This document shows, one piece after another, positions 34,693-41,780 of a DNA stretch of 64,000 nucleotides. The notes beneath the pieces are model-generated. The model was not told where the DNA came from, made no database searches, and worked only from the letters and a program-made list of their open reading frames with translations. Origin of the DNA: Proteiniclasticum aestuarii (GTDB taxonomy: Bacteria > Bacillota > Clostridia > Clostridiales > Clostridiaceae); NCBI RefSeq assembly GCF_017368455.1, contig NZ_JAFNJU010000003.1, forward strand, positions 1 to 64,000, given 5' to 3'. Both the position numbers and the translations under genes were made by a program. The stretch's first letter is position 1. Every line of letters begins with the position of its first letter.

Positions 34693-34732
34693 TACTCTGA
34701 AACAGCGGATGACAAAAGAATGGAGGAAGATC

Positions 34733-35734
34733 ATGAAGAAGAAACCAATCATAGGACTTATAGTAGGAGATGCTGCAGGAGTGGGGCCGGAAATCATCGC
34801 GAAACTCGCAGCGAGAGATTTCTACAGTGAATACTGCAGACCGGTTGTGCTAGGTGATGCCAGAGTGCTGAAAAAAGGTGCTGAAGCATCTGATGTCGAA
34901 GTGGAGATGGAGATCATAGAGCGCATCGAGGAAGCCACATGGGAAAAGGGCATTCCGGTTCTGGATCAGAAAAATCTCGATCCAGCAGCAGTGAACTACG
35001 GAGAGCTCAGCAAAGAAAGCGGAAAGGCGGTTCTGGATCTTCTGAAGCTGGCTGCAGACCTGTATAAGGAAGATAGAATTCACGGATTCTGTTTTGCACC
35101 CCTGAATAAAGCTGCCATGATTGCTGCAGGCTGTGAATATGAGAGTGAACATCATTATCTTGCCCATCTTTTTGAACATACCGCACCCTTCGGAGAAATC
35201 AACTACGTATCCAATCTGTATACCACTAGAACCACAAGTCACATCCCCATCAAGGATGTGAGTGCGCATCTTACGGAAAACACCATCACCAGAGCCATCA
35301 CCCTGGCAAACACAACACTGAAGGCGGCTGGGATCGAAAATCCGAGACTGGGTGTTGCGGCGCTGAATCCTCATGGAGGAGAGCATGGCAAGTGTGGAAG
35401 AGAAGAGATCGATGTGATCATGCCAACCATCGAGAAGGTGAAAGAAGCAGGCGTCAACGCCAGCGGTCCTTACCCTTCTGATATTCTCTTCATCAAAGCA
35501 TTCAATGGAGATTTCGATGGTGTCGTGACCATGTATCATGACCAGGGTCAGATTGCTCTGAAACTGAAAGGCTTCGATCAGGGCATCACCATAGCGGGCG
35601 GTCTTCCAGCACCTATAGCCACCTGTGCCCACGGCACAGCCTTTGACATAGCCGGCAAAGGAATCGTGAAGACTTCCGCATTTGAAAATGCGGTGATCAT
35701 GACGTCAAAGATGGCTGCAAACCTGATGAAATAA
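34733..35734 (+). CDS. PdxA-family dehydrogenase (PdxA2-like)
   Basis: The 333-residue protein belongs to the 4-hydroxythreonine-4-phosphate dehydrogenase family. It starts IGLIVGDAAGVGPEIIAKL (near 7-25); the metal histidines are expected in ESEHHYLAHLFEH (near 138), NPHGGEHGKCG (near 213-223) and TMYHDQGQIALK (near 266-277). PdxA2-type members oxidise and decarboxylate tetronate-4-phosphates, and TphB acts on a non-phosphorylated diol. No DUF1537 tetronate kinase is present here, so a non-phosphorylated substrate is possible. I start at ATG 34733 (GGAGGA upstream). Its position in a transporter operon argues against vitamin B6 synthesis. Confidence 0.88.
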   Translation: MKKKPIIGLIVGDAAGVGPEIIAKLAARDFYSEYCRPVVLGDARVLKKGAEASDVEVEMEIIERIEEATWEKGIPVLDQKNLDPAAVNYGELSKESGKAVLDLLKLAADLYKEDRIHGFCFAPLNKAAMIAAGCEYESEHHYLAHLFEHTAPFGEINYVSNLYTTRTTSHIPIKDVSAHLTENTITRAITLANTTLKAAGIENPRLGVAALNPHGGEHGKCGREEIDVIMPTIEKVKEAGVNASGPYPSDILFIKAFNGDFDGVVTMYHDQGQIALKLKGFDQGITIAGGLPAPIATCAHGTAFDIAGKGIVKTSAFENAVIMTSKMAANLMK

Positions 35735-35862
35735 ATCAGCACAGTGATATGAGGTGGAGCTTTTCCACTTCATTCATTTTCAAGTGCATTTCATGAGATT
35801 CGATGAATCGGAGCATATTAGGAAGAGAAAGCTAATAATGGAGGGAAATGAGGGTTCTGATG

Positions 35863-36774
35863 ATGAAATCAATGAGAAGATATATGAAGGTGGGCATTAT
35901 TCTGCACATGGCCTTCAACGGACTGGCAGGCGGAGAAGGTCCTATTCTGGAAAGTCTCAGGAAAGTGGTGAAGGATGATTACTTCGATGTGGTGGAGATC
36001 ACCCACATCAAAGATCCGAAAGTAAGGCAGGAAGCAAAGGAAATGATCGCCTGCGGACATATGGAAGTGATCTACGGTGGACAGCCACTGCTGCTTCTGA
36101 ACGGTCTGAATGTGAATCATCTGGATGAGAAAGAAAGAAGAAAAGCGGTGGATATTCTGAAGAAGGGCATCGATGAAGCCTATGAAATCGGAGCGAAAGG
36201 TTTTTCCTATCTGGCAGGTCAGTATGAAGAGGAAACCATGGAGGATTCCTTTCAGGCGCTTCTTGCATCCAGCAGGGAAATCCTGACTTATGCCAAGGAA
36301 AAAGGGGACATGCCCATTACACTGGAAGTGTTTGATTACGATATAGACAAGAAGTCTCTCATCGGACCTGCCGATCGGGCAAAGCGCCTGGCGGAGACGC
36401 TTACGAAGGAGTATGACAACTTCGGTCTTCTGATCGACCTCAGTCATATACCGATGCTGCATGAAACGCTGGATGAAAACATCGATCCTATCAGAGAGTA
36501 TGTGCTTCATGCCCATATGGGAAACACGGTCATCAGCGATGAAAATCTTCCTGGATATGGGGATACCCACCCAAGATTCGGATTTCCTGGGGGAGAGAAT
36601 GATGTGGAGGAACTGGCAGAGTATCTCAGAAAACTGATGGAAATCGGATATCTTCATCCTGAGAACCGGAATATCGTCAGTTTTGAAGTGAAGCCCTTCG
36701 GGAAGGAAGACAGTGAGATGGTCATAGCCAACGCGAAGCGGACACTGAACAGTGCCTGGGAACTGATCGACTGA
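35863..36774 (+). CDS. TIM-barrel sugar isomerase/epimerase 3
   Basis: The 303-residue protein is a paralogue of barrel 2 in the same operon, with matching LEVFDYDIDKKSLIGPADRA (near 147-166), LLIDLSHIPMLHE, LHAHMGNTVI, DTHPRFGFPGGENDVEEL and SFEVKPFG motifs that supply the metal site. The ATG at 35863 aligns with the start of barrel 2 and has GAGGG 9 nt upstream; ATGs at 35848 and 35860 are alternatives. Its duplication within one operon suggests two isomerisation steps on similar substrates or two substrate stereoisomers. Confidence 0.8.
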   Translation: MKSMRRYMKVGIILHMAFNGLAGGEGPILESLRKVVKDDYFDVVEITHIKDPKVRQEAKEMIACGHMEVIYGGQPLLLLNGLNVNHLDEKERRKAVDILKKGIDEAYEIGAKGFSYLAGQYEEETMEDSFQALLASSREILTYAKEKGDMPITLEVFDYDIDKKSLIGPADRAKRLAETLTKEYDNFGLLIDLSHIPMLHETLDENIDPIREYVLHAHMGNTVISDENLPGYGDTHPRFGFPGGENDVEELAEYLRKLMEIGYLHPENRNIVSFEVKPFGKEDSEMVIANAKRTLNSAWELID

Positions 36775-36789
36775 AAGGAGAAGAAGCGC

Positions 36790-37446
36790 ATGAAGAGTAT
36801 TGCATTGATCCACACAGTGAAAAGTGTGGCAAACAGCTTTGATGACAAAGTGAGGGCGGTTCTGGAGGAAGAGGTGAAAATCTATAATCTTCTGGATGAT
36901 TATCTTGCCATTCATCCCAATGAGGTGGGTGAATTCACAGCCACAAACAAAACAAGGCTGTTTCATGATCTGAAGAATGCGGAGCTTACAGGAGCAGACC
37001 TCATTGTGGTCACCTGCTCTACACTGACCCCCATTGTGGAGCAGATCAGGCCCTTCCTCTCTGTGCCTGTCATCGCCATCGATGATGCCATGGGCAGAAA
37101 GGCTGTGACCACAGGAGAAAGAATCCTGATTCTTGCCACAGCGGAAAGCACCATCAGCCCGACGCTGGAGAAGCTGAAAAAGGAAGCGCGAAGCATCGGA
37201 AAGGATATCCGTTTTGAGACCAGAGTCCATGGAGAGGCGTTCAAGGCGCTGAAAGAGAATGACATGGAAAAGCATGATGCACTCCTTCTTTCTTTGGCGG
37301 AATCCATCACAGAGGTGGACTGTATCGTTCTCGCCCAGGCTTCCATGGCGCATCTGGAAAAAAAGATCGAAGAGATCACAGGGATCCGGGTGCTCTCCAG
37401 TCCGGATCTGTGCCTGGAGGAAATCAGATCCCATATTCTTGGATGA
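36790..37446 (+). CDS. Asp/Glu racemase-family protein with a single catalytic cysteine
   Basis: The 218-residue product has the racemase fold. The first catalytic cysteine is present in VVTCSTLTPI (near 74-83), and VPVIAIDDAMGRKAV (near 95) matches the family core. At the position of the second cysteine the sequence reads IVLAQASMAHL, so the usual two-base racemisation site is incomplete. Such proteins occur in carboxylate and sugar-acid gene clusters with unknown reactions. AAGGAGAAG precedes the ATG. It follows isomerase 3 by 15 nt. Confidence 0.78.
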   Translation: MKSIALIHTVKSVANSFDDKVRAVLEEEVKIYNLLDDYLAIHPNEVGEFTATNKTRLFHDLKNAELTGADLIVVTCSTLTPIVEQIRPFLSVPVIAIDDAMGRKAVTTGERILILATAESTISPTLEKLKKEARSIGKDIRFETRVHGEAFKALKENDMEKHDALLLSLAESITEVDCIVLAQASMAHLEKKIEEITGIRVLSSPDLCLEEIRSHILG

Positions 37447-37518
37447 TGTCCATCGGATAACCTGAACAGAACTGAATGAGAAAATAGACAAAAGAATAAA
37501 TCGGCAGGAGGAAACCAC

Positions 37519-38205
37519 TTGAAATACTTTTTAGACAGTGCAAAGCTCGACGAAATCAAATTCGCCTATCATACTTTCGGCATTGACGGTGTGACCACGA
37601 ACCCGAAGCATGTCATGAACAGCGGAAAATCCTTTTACGCTTTTCTTCGTGACATATCCGATTGGGTGAAAGAGGAAGGACTGGATGGCAAGGAAGTTTT
37701 TCCGATCTCTGTGGAGATTGATCCGAATCTCACAGACCCCGGAAAAATGATTGAAATGGGTAAGGAAGTCTCAGCGCTCTGCAGTAACTTTGTGATCAAG
37801 ATTCCCTGTACAGAAGAAGGCATTGAAGCCGCAAGGAAACTGGAGAAGATGAACATCAGGACGAATCTCACGCTGGTGTTCTCCACTGCCCAGGCGATCA
37901 TTGCAGGGAAAAACCACTCCATGTATGTGTCCCCGTTCATAGGTTGGAAGGAATCCAACGGAGAAGACTGCAGAAAATACATCGAAGACATCTGTACCAT
38001 CTATGAGCAGTACGGATTCAAAGGAAAAACGGAAATCATCTGTGCGGCCATAAGAACTCCCAAGCAGATGGTGGACTGTGCTCTGGCGGGGGCGGATATC
38101 GTGACGGCTGGAATAGAGGTCTACAAGGACAGTTTCCGCCACCCCTTCACAAACCAGGGACTGGGCATATTCTGTGATGCCTGGAACAACACCGTATGTG
38201 ACTGA
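37519..38205 (+). CDS. Transaldolase-like (fructose-6-phosphate aldolase family) aldolase
   Basis: The 228-residue protein resembles short TalC/FSA aldolases: MKYFLDSAKLDEI at the start, GVTTNPKHV (near 24-32), the Schiff-base Lys in NFVIKIPCTEEG (near 91-102), NIRTNLTLVFSTAQA and YVSPFIGW (near 136). The last motif has Trp where FSA and transaldolase carry Arg in SPFxGR, the phosphate-binding residue, so the substrate may lack the usual phosphate. It starts at TTG 37519 after GGAGGA and is the last gene of the operon. Confidence 0.85.
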   Translation: MKYFLDSAKLDEIKFAYHTFGIDGVTTNPKHVMNSGKSFYAFLRDISDWVKEEGLDGKEVFPISVEIDPNLTDPGKMIEMGKEVSALCSNFVIKIPCTEEGIEAARKLEKMNIRTNLTLVFSTAQAIIAGKNHSMYVSPFIGWKESNGEDCRKYIEDICTIYEQYGFKGKTEIICAAIRTPKQMVDCALAGADIVTAGIEVYKDSFRHPFTNQGLGIFCDAWNNTVCD

Positions 38206-38227
38206 TTGATATAAAAGATAAGAAAGC

Positions 38228-38275
38228 AGCCCTGTCAGGGACCAGTTTTACTGGTTCTGGCAGGGCTACTTTTAT
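38228..38275 (+). terminator. Terminator of the sugar-acid operon
   Basis: AGCCCTGTCAGGGACCAG pairs with CTGGTTCTGGCAGGGCT around TTTTA, followed by ACTTTTATG. Confidence 0.85.
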
Positions 38276-38335
38276 GATTGCAGGATTCAGCTGTAGAATT
38301 TGCATGGGCGGAGCGCTCTTCGCTTTGCTATTAGG

Positions 38336-39202
38336 TTAGATCTTCGCATCCAGTGCCTGAGGCGGACGTTCCTTCTGGTTATCTCTGGGCGCGAAATCAG
38401 GATGAGACCAGCTTTTCAGAAAATCCATCTCCTCCTTGGACAGTGAAAAATCATACACATGCAGATTCTCTGACATGCGATAGGGATGAATGGTCTTTGT
38501 CAGAGGAAGTGCGCCCAGCTCAAGGATGAAGCGCAGGAGAATCTGAGCAGGGGATTTGTCATGACGGGCCATGATGCTGCGGAAGGTTTCCTCTCTCGTC
38601 AAAGCGGAAAGGGGTGCCAGAGGGGAATAGGCTTCCAGAAGAATGCCATGTTTTCTGCAGTACTCCATATCTTCCGTGAGCAGAACCCCTGGATGGATGA
38701 GGATCTGATTGACCATGGGAGGGATTTTCGCGTTCTCCACCAGATTCTCCAGATGATTCACGGAGAAATTGCTGACACCGATGGCTTTCAGCTTTCCTTC
38801 CTCATAAAGCTCCTCGAAAGCTTTCCAGGTCTCCAGGTTATCTCTCTGCCAGTCCTCCTGATGTCCGGCGACTACAGGCCAGTGGATCAGGTACAGGTCC
38901 AGGTAATCCGTATGAAGGTCTGCAAGGGTCGCCTCCACCTCTTTCCTGACGTTCTCGTAACCATGGGCGCTGTTGCGAAGTTTGCTTGTGAGGAAGATGT
39001 CTTCTCTGGAAACCCCACTCTCCAGAATACCCTGTCCAACCAGTTTTTCATTGGCATAGACTCTTGCGCAGTCGATGTGTTTGAAGCCCAGTTCCAGGGC
39101 GAATTTCACTCCATTCACGCATTCTTCGGGCTTCACATTCTTCCATGTGCCGTAACCGATGCTGGGGATCTGCACGCCGTTGGCTAATGTATAGTTATCC
39201 AT
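38336..39202 (-). CDS. Aldo/keto reductase
   Basis: This 288-residue NADPH-dependent reductase has the AKR tetrad: Asp and Tyr in HIDCARVYANE (near 42-52), Lys in LTSKLRN (near 73), His in LIHWPV (near 108). KAIGVSNFSVNHLE (near 138-151) and ALPLTKTIHPYRMSENL (the NADPH site) are also present. It resembles AKR5-type enzymes that reduce keto acids, methylglyoxal or sugars. It is convergent with the sugar-acid operon and has its own promoter region (AAGGAGA before the ATG), so a role in that pathway is possible but unproven. Confidence 0.93.
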   Translation of the reverse strand: MDNYTLANGVQIPSIGYGTWKNVKPEECVNGVKFALELGFKHIDCARVYANEKLVGQGILESGVSREDIFLTSKLRNSAHGYENVRKEVEATLADLHTDYLDLYLIHWPVVAGHQEDWQRDNLETWKAFEELYEEGKLKAIGVSNFSVNHLENLVENAKIPPMVNQILIHPGVLLTEDMEYCRKHGILLEAYSPLAPLSALTREETFRSIMARHDKSPAQILLRFILELGALPLTKTIHPYRMSENLHVYDFSLSKEEMDFLKSWSHPDFAPRDNQKERPPQALDAKI

Positions 39203-39453
39203 AAAAATCTCCTTTTATTCATATTATAACATTCAATTCAGGGAGCAAGAAGTGGTTTGCATATAATAATTATAGTTATATTAAGATTAAATCCTATGTA
39301 CATCACTAAATGTGGAAGCCAACCCTGATCTCACGGAAGTGGACAAAATGAAATGAAGGACAGGATTTCAGATAAGAGAGGAAAAAGGGGCCAGGCGATG
39401 CATGCTCTGGCCCTTTTCTGAAAAGCACTACATGGAGAAATTGCGGATTTCAT
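39203..39453. other. Intergenic stretch with a hairpin terminator of unknown origin
   Basis: No protein gene is seen. A TATAAT-like box lies at 39260-39266, and AAAAGGGGCCAG (39383-39394) pairs with CTGGCCCTTTTC (39407-39418) with one bulge, forming a plus-strand terminator. Together they could bracket a small RNA of about 140 nt, but there is no direct evidence for one. Confidence 0.3.
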
Positions 39454-39482
39454 TTGCAACTGAATGGTTCTTAGCATATAAT
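39454..39482 (+). promoter_or_regulatory. Promoter of the DEAD-box helicase gene
   Basis: TTGCAA (39454-39459) and TATAAT (39477-39482) are 17 bp apart. The start codon is at 39620, leaving a leader of about 130 nt, as is common for helicase genes controlled by cold or autoregulation. Confidence 0.75.
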
Positions 39483-39619
39483 AAGTAGAAACATTGCGTC
39501 CCATTGGATTGGAAAAGTGAAGGTTGTTCTCACGTGAGGTGAGATATTTTTTTGCGGAAAATACGGACTGCGAAAAAAGAGAAGAAGAGAATCACAACCG
39601 TGGAAAACAAGGAGAAGAA

Positions 39620-41056
39620 ATGAGCAGAAAATTTACAAGTCTCAATATAGACAGCGAAATCCTCAAGGCCATTGAGAGTCTGGGTTTCAAGGAACTGACA
39701 GAAATACAGGAGAAAGTGGGTCCTGTGGCCCTGGCCGGAGAAAATATCCTGGGCTCTTCCTCCACCGGAAGCGGAAAGACCATCGCCTTTCTCATGCCCA
39801 TTCTGGAGAGAACCTCCTGGGAGGAAAGTAATGCCAATACACTGATTCTGGCACCTTCCAGAGAACTGGCCCTGCAGATCAAAAACGAGTACGATACGCT
39901 GGGAAGATACAAGAAGCTTTCCTGTGTAGCCGTATTCGGAAAGCAGCCGTTCCAGGAGCAGATCTCCGCCATGAAAAGCAGACATCAGGCCATCAGTGGA
40001 ACCCCGGGAAGGGTTCTGGATCATATCAAGAGAGGGACCATTGATGTGTCCTCCATTAAGCACCTCATCATTGACGAAGTGGATGAGCTTCTGGATCGAG
40101 GGTTCACCGATGAAGTCATGGAGATCGTGCGGCATCTGAAGAATGTGAAGCAGACCATGATGTTCTCCGCCACCATCACAGAGAGCGTGAGAGAACTGGC
40201 CTCAGAGATCACATCGGATTTCAGGATCATCGAGGCAGCCAGGGATGAAGAGCTCAACATCGAAGCCCTTCATTATGAGCTGGATGTGAAGGACAAGTGG
40301 AAAGCACTTCTTTCCGTTATTTACGGAAGAAAGCCCCAGGGCATGATCATCTTCGTCAATACGAAGGATGAATGCGACAGACTTCAGAAGAGACTGGAAG
40401 GGGCCAATATCGATGCACTGAAGATCCATGGCGGAATGATGCAGGAAGACAGGCTGAAGGCCATGGAAAGATTCAAAAACAAGGAGATTCCCTATATGGT
40501 GGCCACGGATGTGGCTTCCAGAGGAATAGATGTATCGGATCTGGATATTTCCTTAAGCTATGATTTTCCGGTGGAAAAGGAAAGCTATGTCCATCGCAAG
40601 GGCAGAACAGGCAGAAACTTCAAAAAAGGTCTGGCCATCTACTTCATCACGGAGTACGATCTGAGAAAGGTGTCCGAAGTGGAGCAGTATATCGGATCCT
40701 CCCTGGGGGAGATCAGTCATATGGACTATGAGACCTACAGAAACGGGAAAGACGGATTCAGAGAGTTCCAGAAGAACCTCAGAAGAAACAGACCCAGAAA
40801 GAAGGTCACCCATACGGACATCACCAAGCTCTATATCAATGGCGGAAAGAAAAAGAAAATCAGACCGCTTGATATCGTGGGCACGCTGAATGCCATCGAA
40901 GGTATCGAGCCGGATGACATCGGGATCATCAAAGTGCTGGAGCAGGGTTCCTACATCGACATCATGAACGGAAAAGGAGAAATCGCCAGGAAGGGCCTCT
41001 CGGAAAGAAAGATCAAAGGGAAGAGTCTCAGAGTGGAAAAAGCCAGAAAAGAATAA
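39620..41056 (+). CDS. dbpA: DEAD-box RNA helicase, DbpA-like
   Basis: The 478-residue protein has RecA domain 1 (SSTGSGKT motif I near 51-58, APSRELALQ Ia near 78, GTPGR Ib near 133, DEVD Walker B near 153-156, SAT near 185) and domain 2 (VATDVASRGIDV and HRKGRTGR, near 293-330). A C-terminal RRM-like domain starts near TKLYINGGKKKKIRPLDIVG, as in DbpA/YxiN, which binds 23S rRNA hairpin 92. The Walker B motif reads DEVD instead of DEAD. I start at ATG 39620 (AAGGAG upstream); the frame opens earlier without a good start. Confidence 0.92.
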   Translation: MSRKFTSLNIDSEILKAIESLGFKELTEIQEKVGPVALAGENILGSSSTGSGKTIAFLMPILERTSWEESNANTLILAPSRELALQIKNEYDTLGRYKKLSCVAVFGKQPFQEQISAMKSRHQAISGTPGRVLDHIKRGTIDVSSIKHLIIDEVDELLDRGFTDEVMEIVRHLKNVKQTMMFSATITESVRELASEITSDFRIIEAARDEELNIEALHYELDVKDKWKALLSVIYGRKPQGMIIFVNTKDECDRLQKRLEGANIDALKIHGGMMQEDRLKAMERFKNKEIPYMVATDVASRGIDVSDLDISLSYDFPVEKESYVHRKGRTGRNFKKGLAIYFITEYDLRKVSEVEQYIGSSLGEISHMDYETYRNGKDGFREFQKNLRRNRPRKKVTHTDITKLYINGGKKKKIRPLDIVGTLNAIEGIEPDDIGIIKVLEQGSYIDIMNGKGEIARKGLSERKIKGKSLRVEKARKE

Positions 41057-41061
41057 GTATG

Positions 41062-41092
41062 AGGTGTATGGTTTTTCCATACACCTTTATTA
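41062..41092 (+). terminator. Terminator after dbpA
   Basis: AGGTGTATGG (41062-41071) pairs with CCATACACCT (41077-41086), followed by TTATTATA, 5 nt after the stop. Confidence 0.8.
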
Positions 41093-41224
41093 TATGTTAT
41101 CCATCCAGAAAACATCTCCAATAGTTTAACATATTGTTTGCTTTACGTTATTAAAGGAAACACGGAAGTATGGTATACTAAGTATAAGAATTTTTAGAAT
41201 ATTATAATACCTGGGGTGAAAAGG

Positions 41225-41707
41225 ATGGAAGTCAAAGATAACGAAAGAAGAGAATTGTTAGAGGAAAAAAGGAAAATCGATATTGCTTCATTACGGCGTC
41301 TGCTCAAGAATCATAATGAGTTTTTCAATTTCGTCAATCTCCATGACGGATGGTATCGTTGGGTTACCGGGAAATATTCCGTCACCAGCATAGACAGTAT
41401 GGGTGAGACACTCATCCGCTATCTGTGTGAGTTCTGCAACGCCTATGACCTGCTCAGTCAGGGTTATATGAGTGCAGATCGCGTCCTGGTGCTGGATTAC
41501 AAGGGGGTTCACGTTCTCTTTCGAAAACTGGATGGAAAAGAGGAATTTTCCGCTGTTTCCATGATTGATGAAAAGCATAACTTCAAGGTGGTCAGCTGGG
41601 AGAAGCTCTACAAGTTTATGGAAAACGAGCTGAAAATACTGCTGGCGGAAGAAAACAGCCTGCCTGAGAATGAACCTACTAAAGACAAGAACTATATCAG
41701 AGAATAA
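41225..41707 (+). CDS. Conserved hypothetical protein
   Basis: The 160-residue product is soluble and charged, with a helical N-terminus (residues 1-30), a compact middle containing GWYRWVTGKYSVTSIDSMG (near 44-62) and MSADRVLVLDYKGVHVLFRKLDGK (near 85-108), and an acidic tail. I do not recognise a family. GGGGTG lies 7 nt before ATG 41225; a GTG at 41216 is an alternative. It has its own upstream region and a terminator on both sides, so it is monocistronic. Confidence 0.7.
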   Translation: MEVKDNERRELLEEKRKIDIASLRRLLKNHNEFFNFVNLHDGWYRWVTGKYSVTSIDSMGETLIRYLCEFCNAYDLLSQGYMSADRVLVLDYKGVHVLFRKLDGKEEFSAVSMIDEKHNFKVVSWEKLYKFMENELKILLAEENSLPENEPTKDKNYIRE

Positions 41708-41718
41708 AAAGTTCAATA

Positions 41719-41756
41719 AAAATCCTGGAAGAGCAGATCCGCTTTTCCAGGATTTT
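41719..41756. terminator. Bidirectional terminator between two convergent genes
   Basis: AAAATCCTGGAA (41719-41730) and TTCCAGGATTTT (41745-41756) are exact complements, with A and T runs at the ends that suit both strands. It serves the hypothetical gene and the adenine deaminase gene. Confidence 0.85.
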
Positions 41757-41780
41757 CAATTTGCCATAGTTCAGATTCTT

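Noticed and set aside
34733..35734. Vitamin B6 biosynthesis PdxA
   Set aside because: The gene lies inside a transporter and sugar-acid operon with no other pyridoxine genes, and PdxA-family enzymes are common in acid catabolism.
35869..37518. A 549-residue reverse-strand reading frame
   Set aside because: It lies antisense to the isomerase 3 and racemase-like genes, has an odd His/Cys/Phe-rich composition, no ribosome site and no family motif. It is a by-product of codon usage on the real strand.
41216..41224. GTG start for the hypothetical gene at 41225
   Set aside because: The GGGGTG sequence fits better as the ribosome site for ATG 41225 than as the start codon itself.
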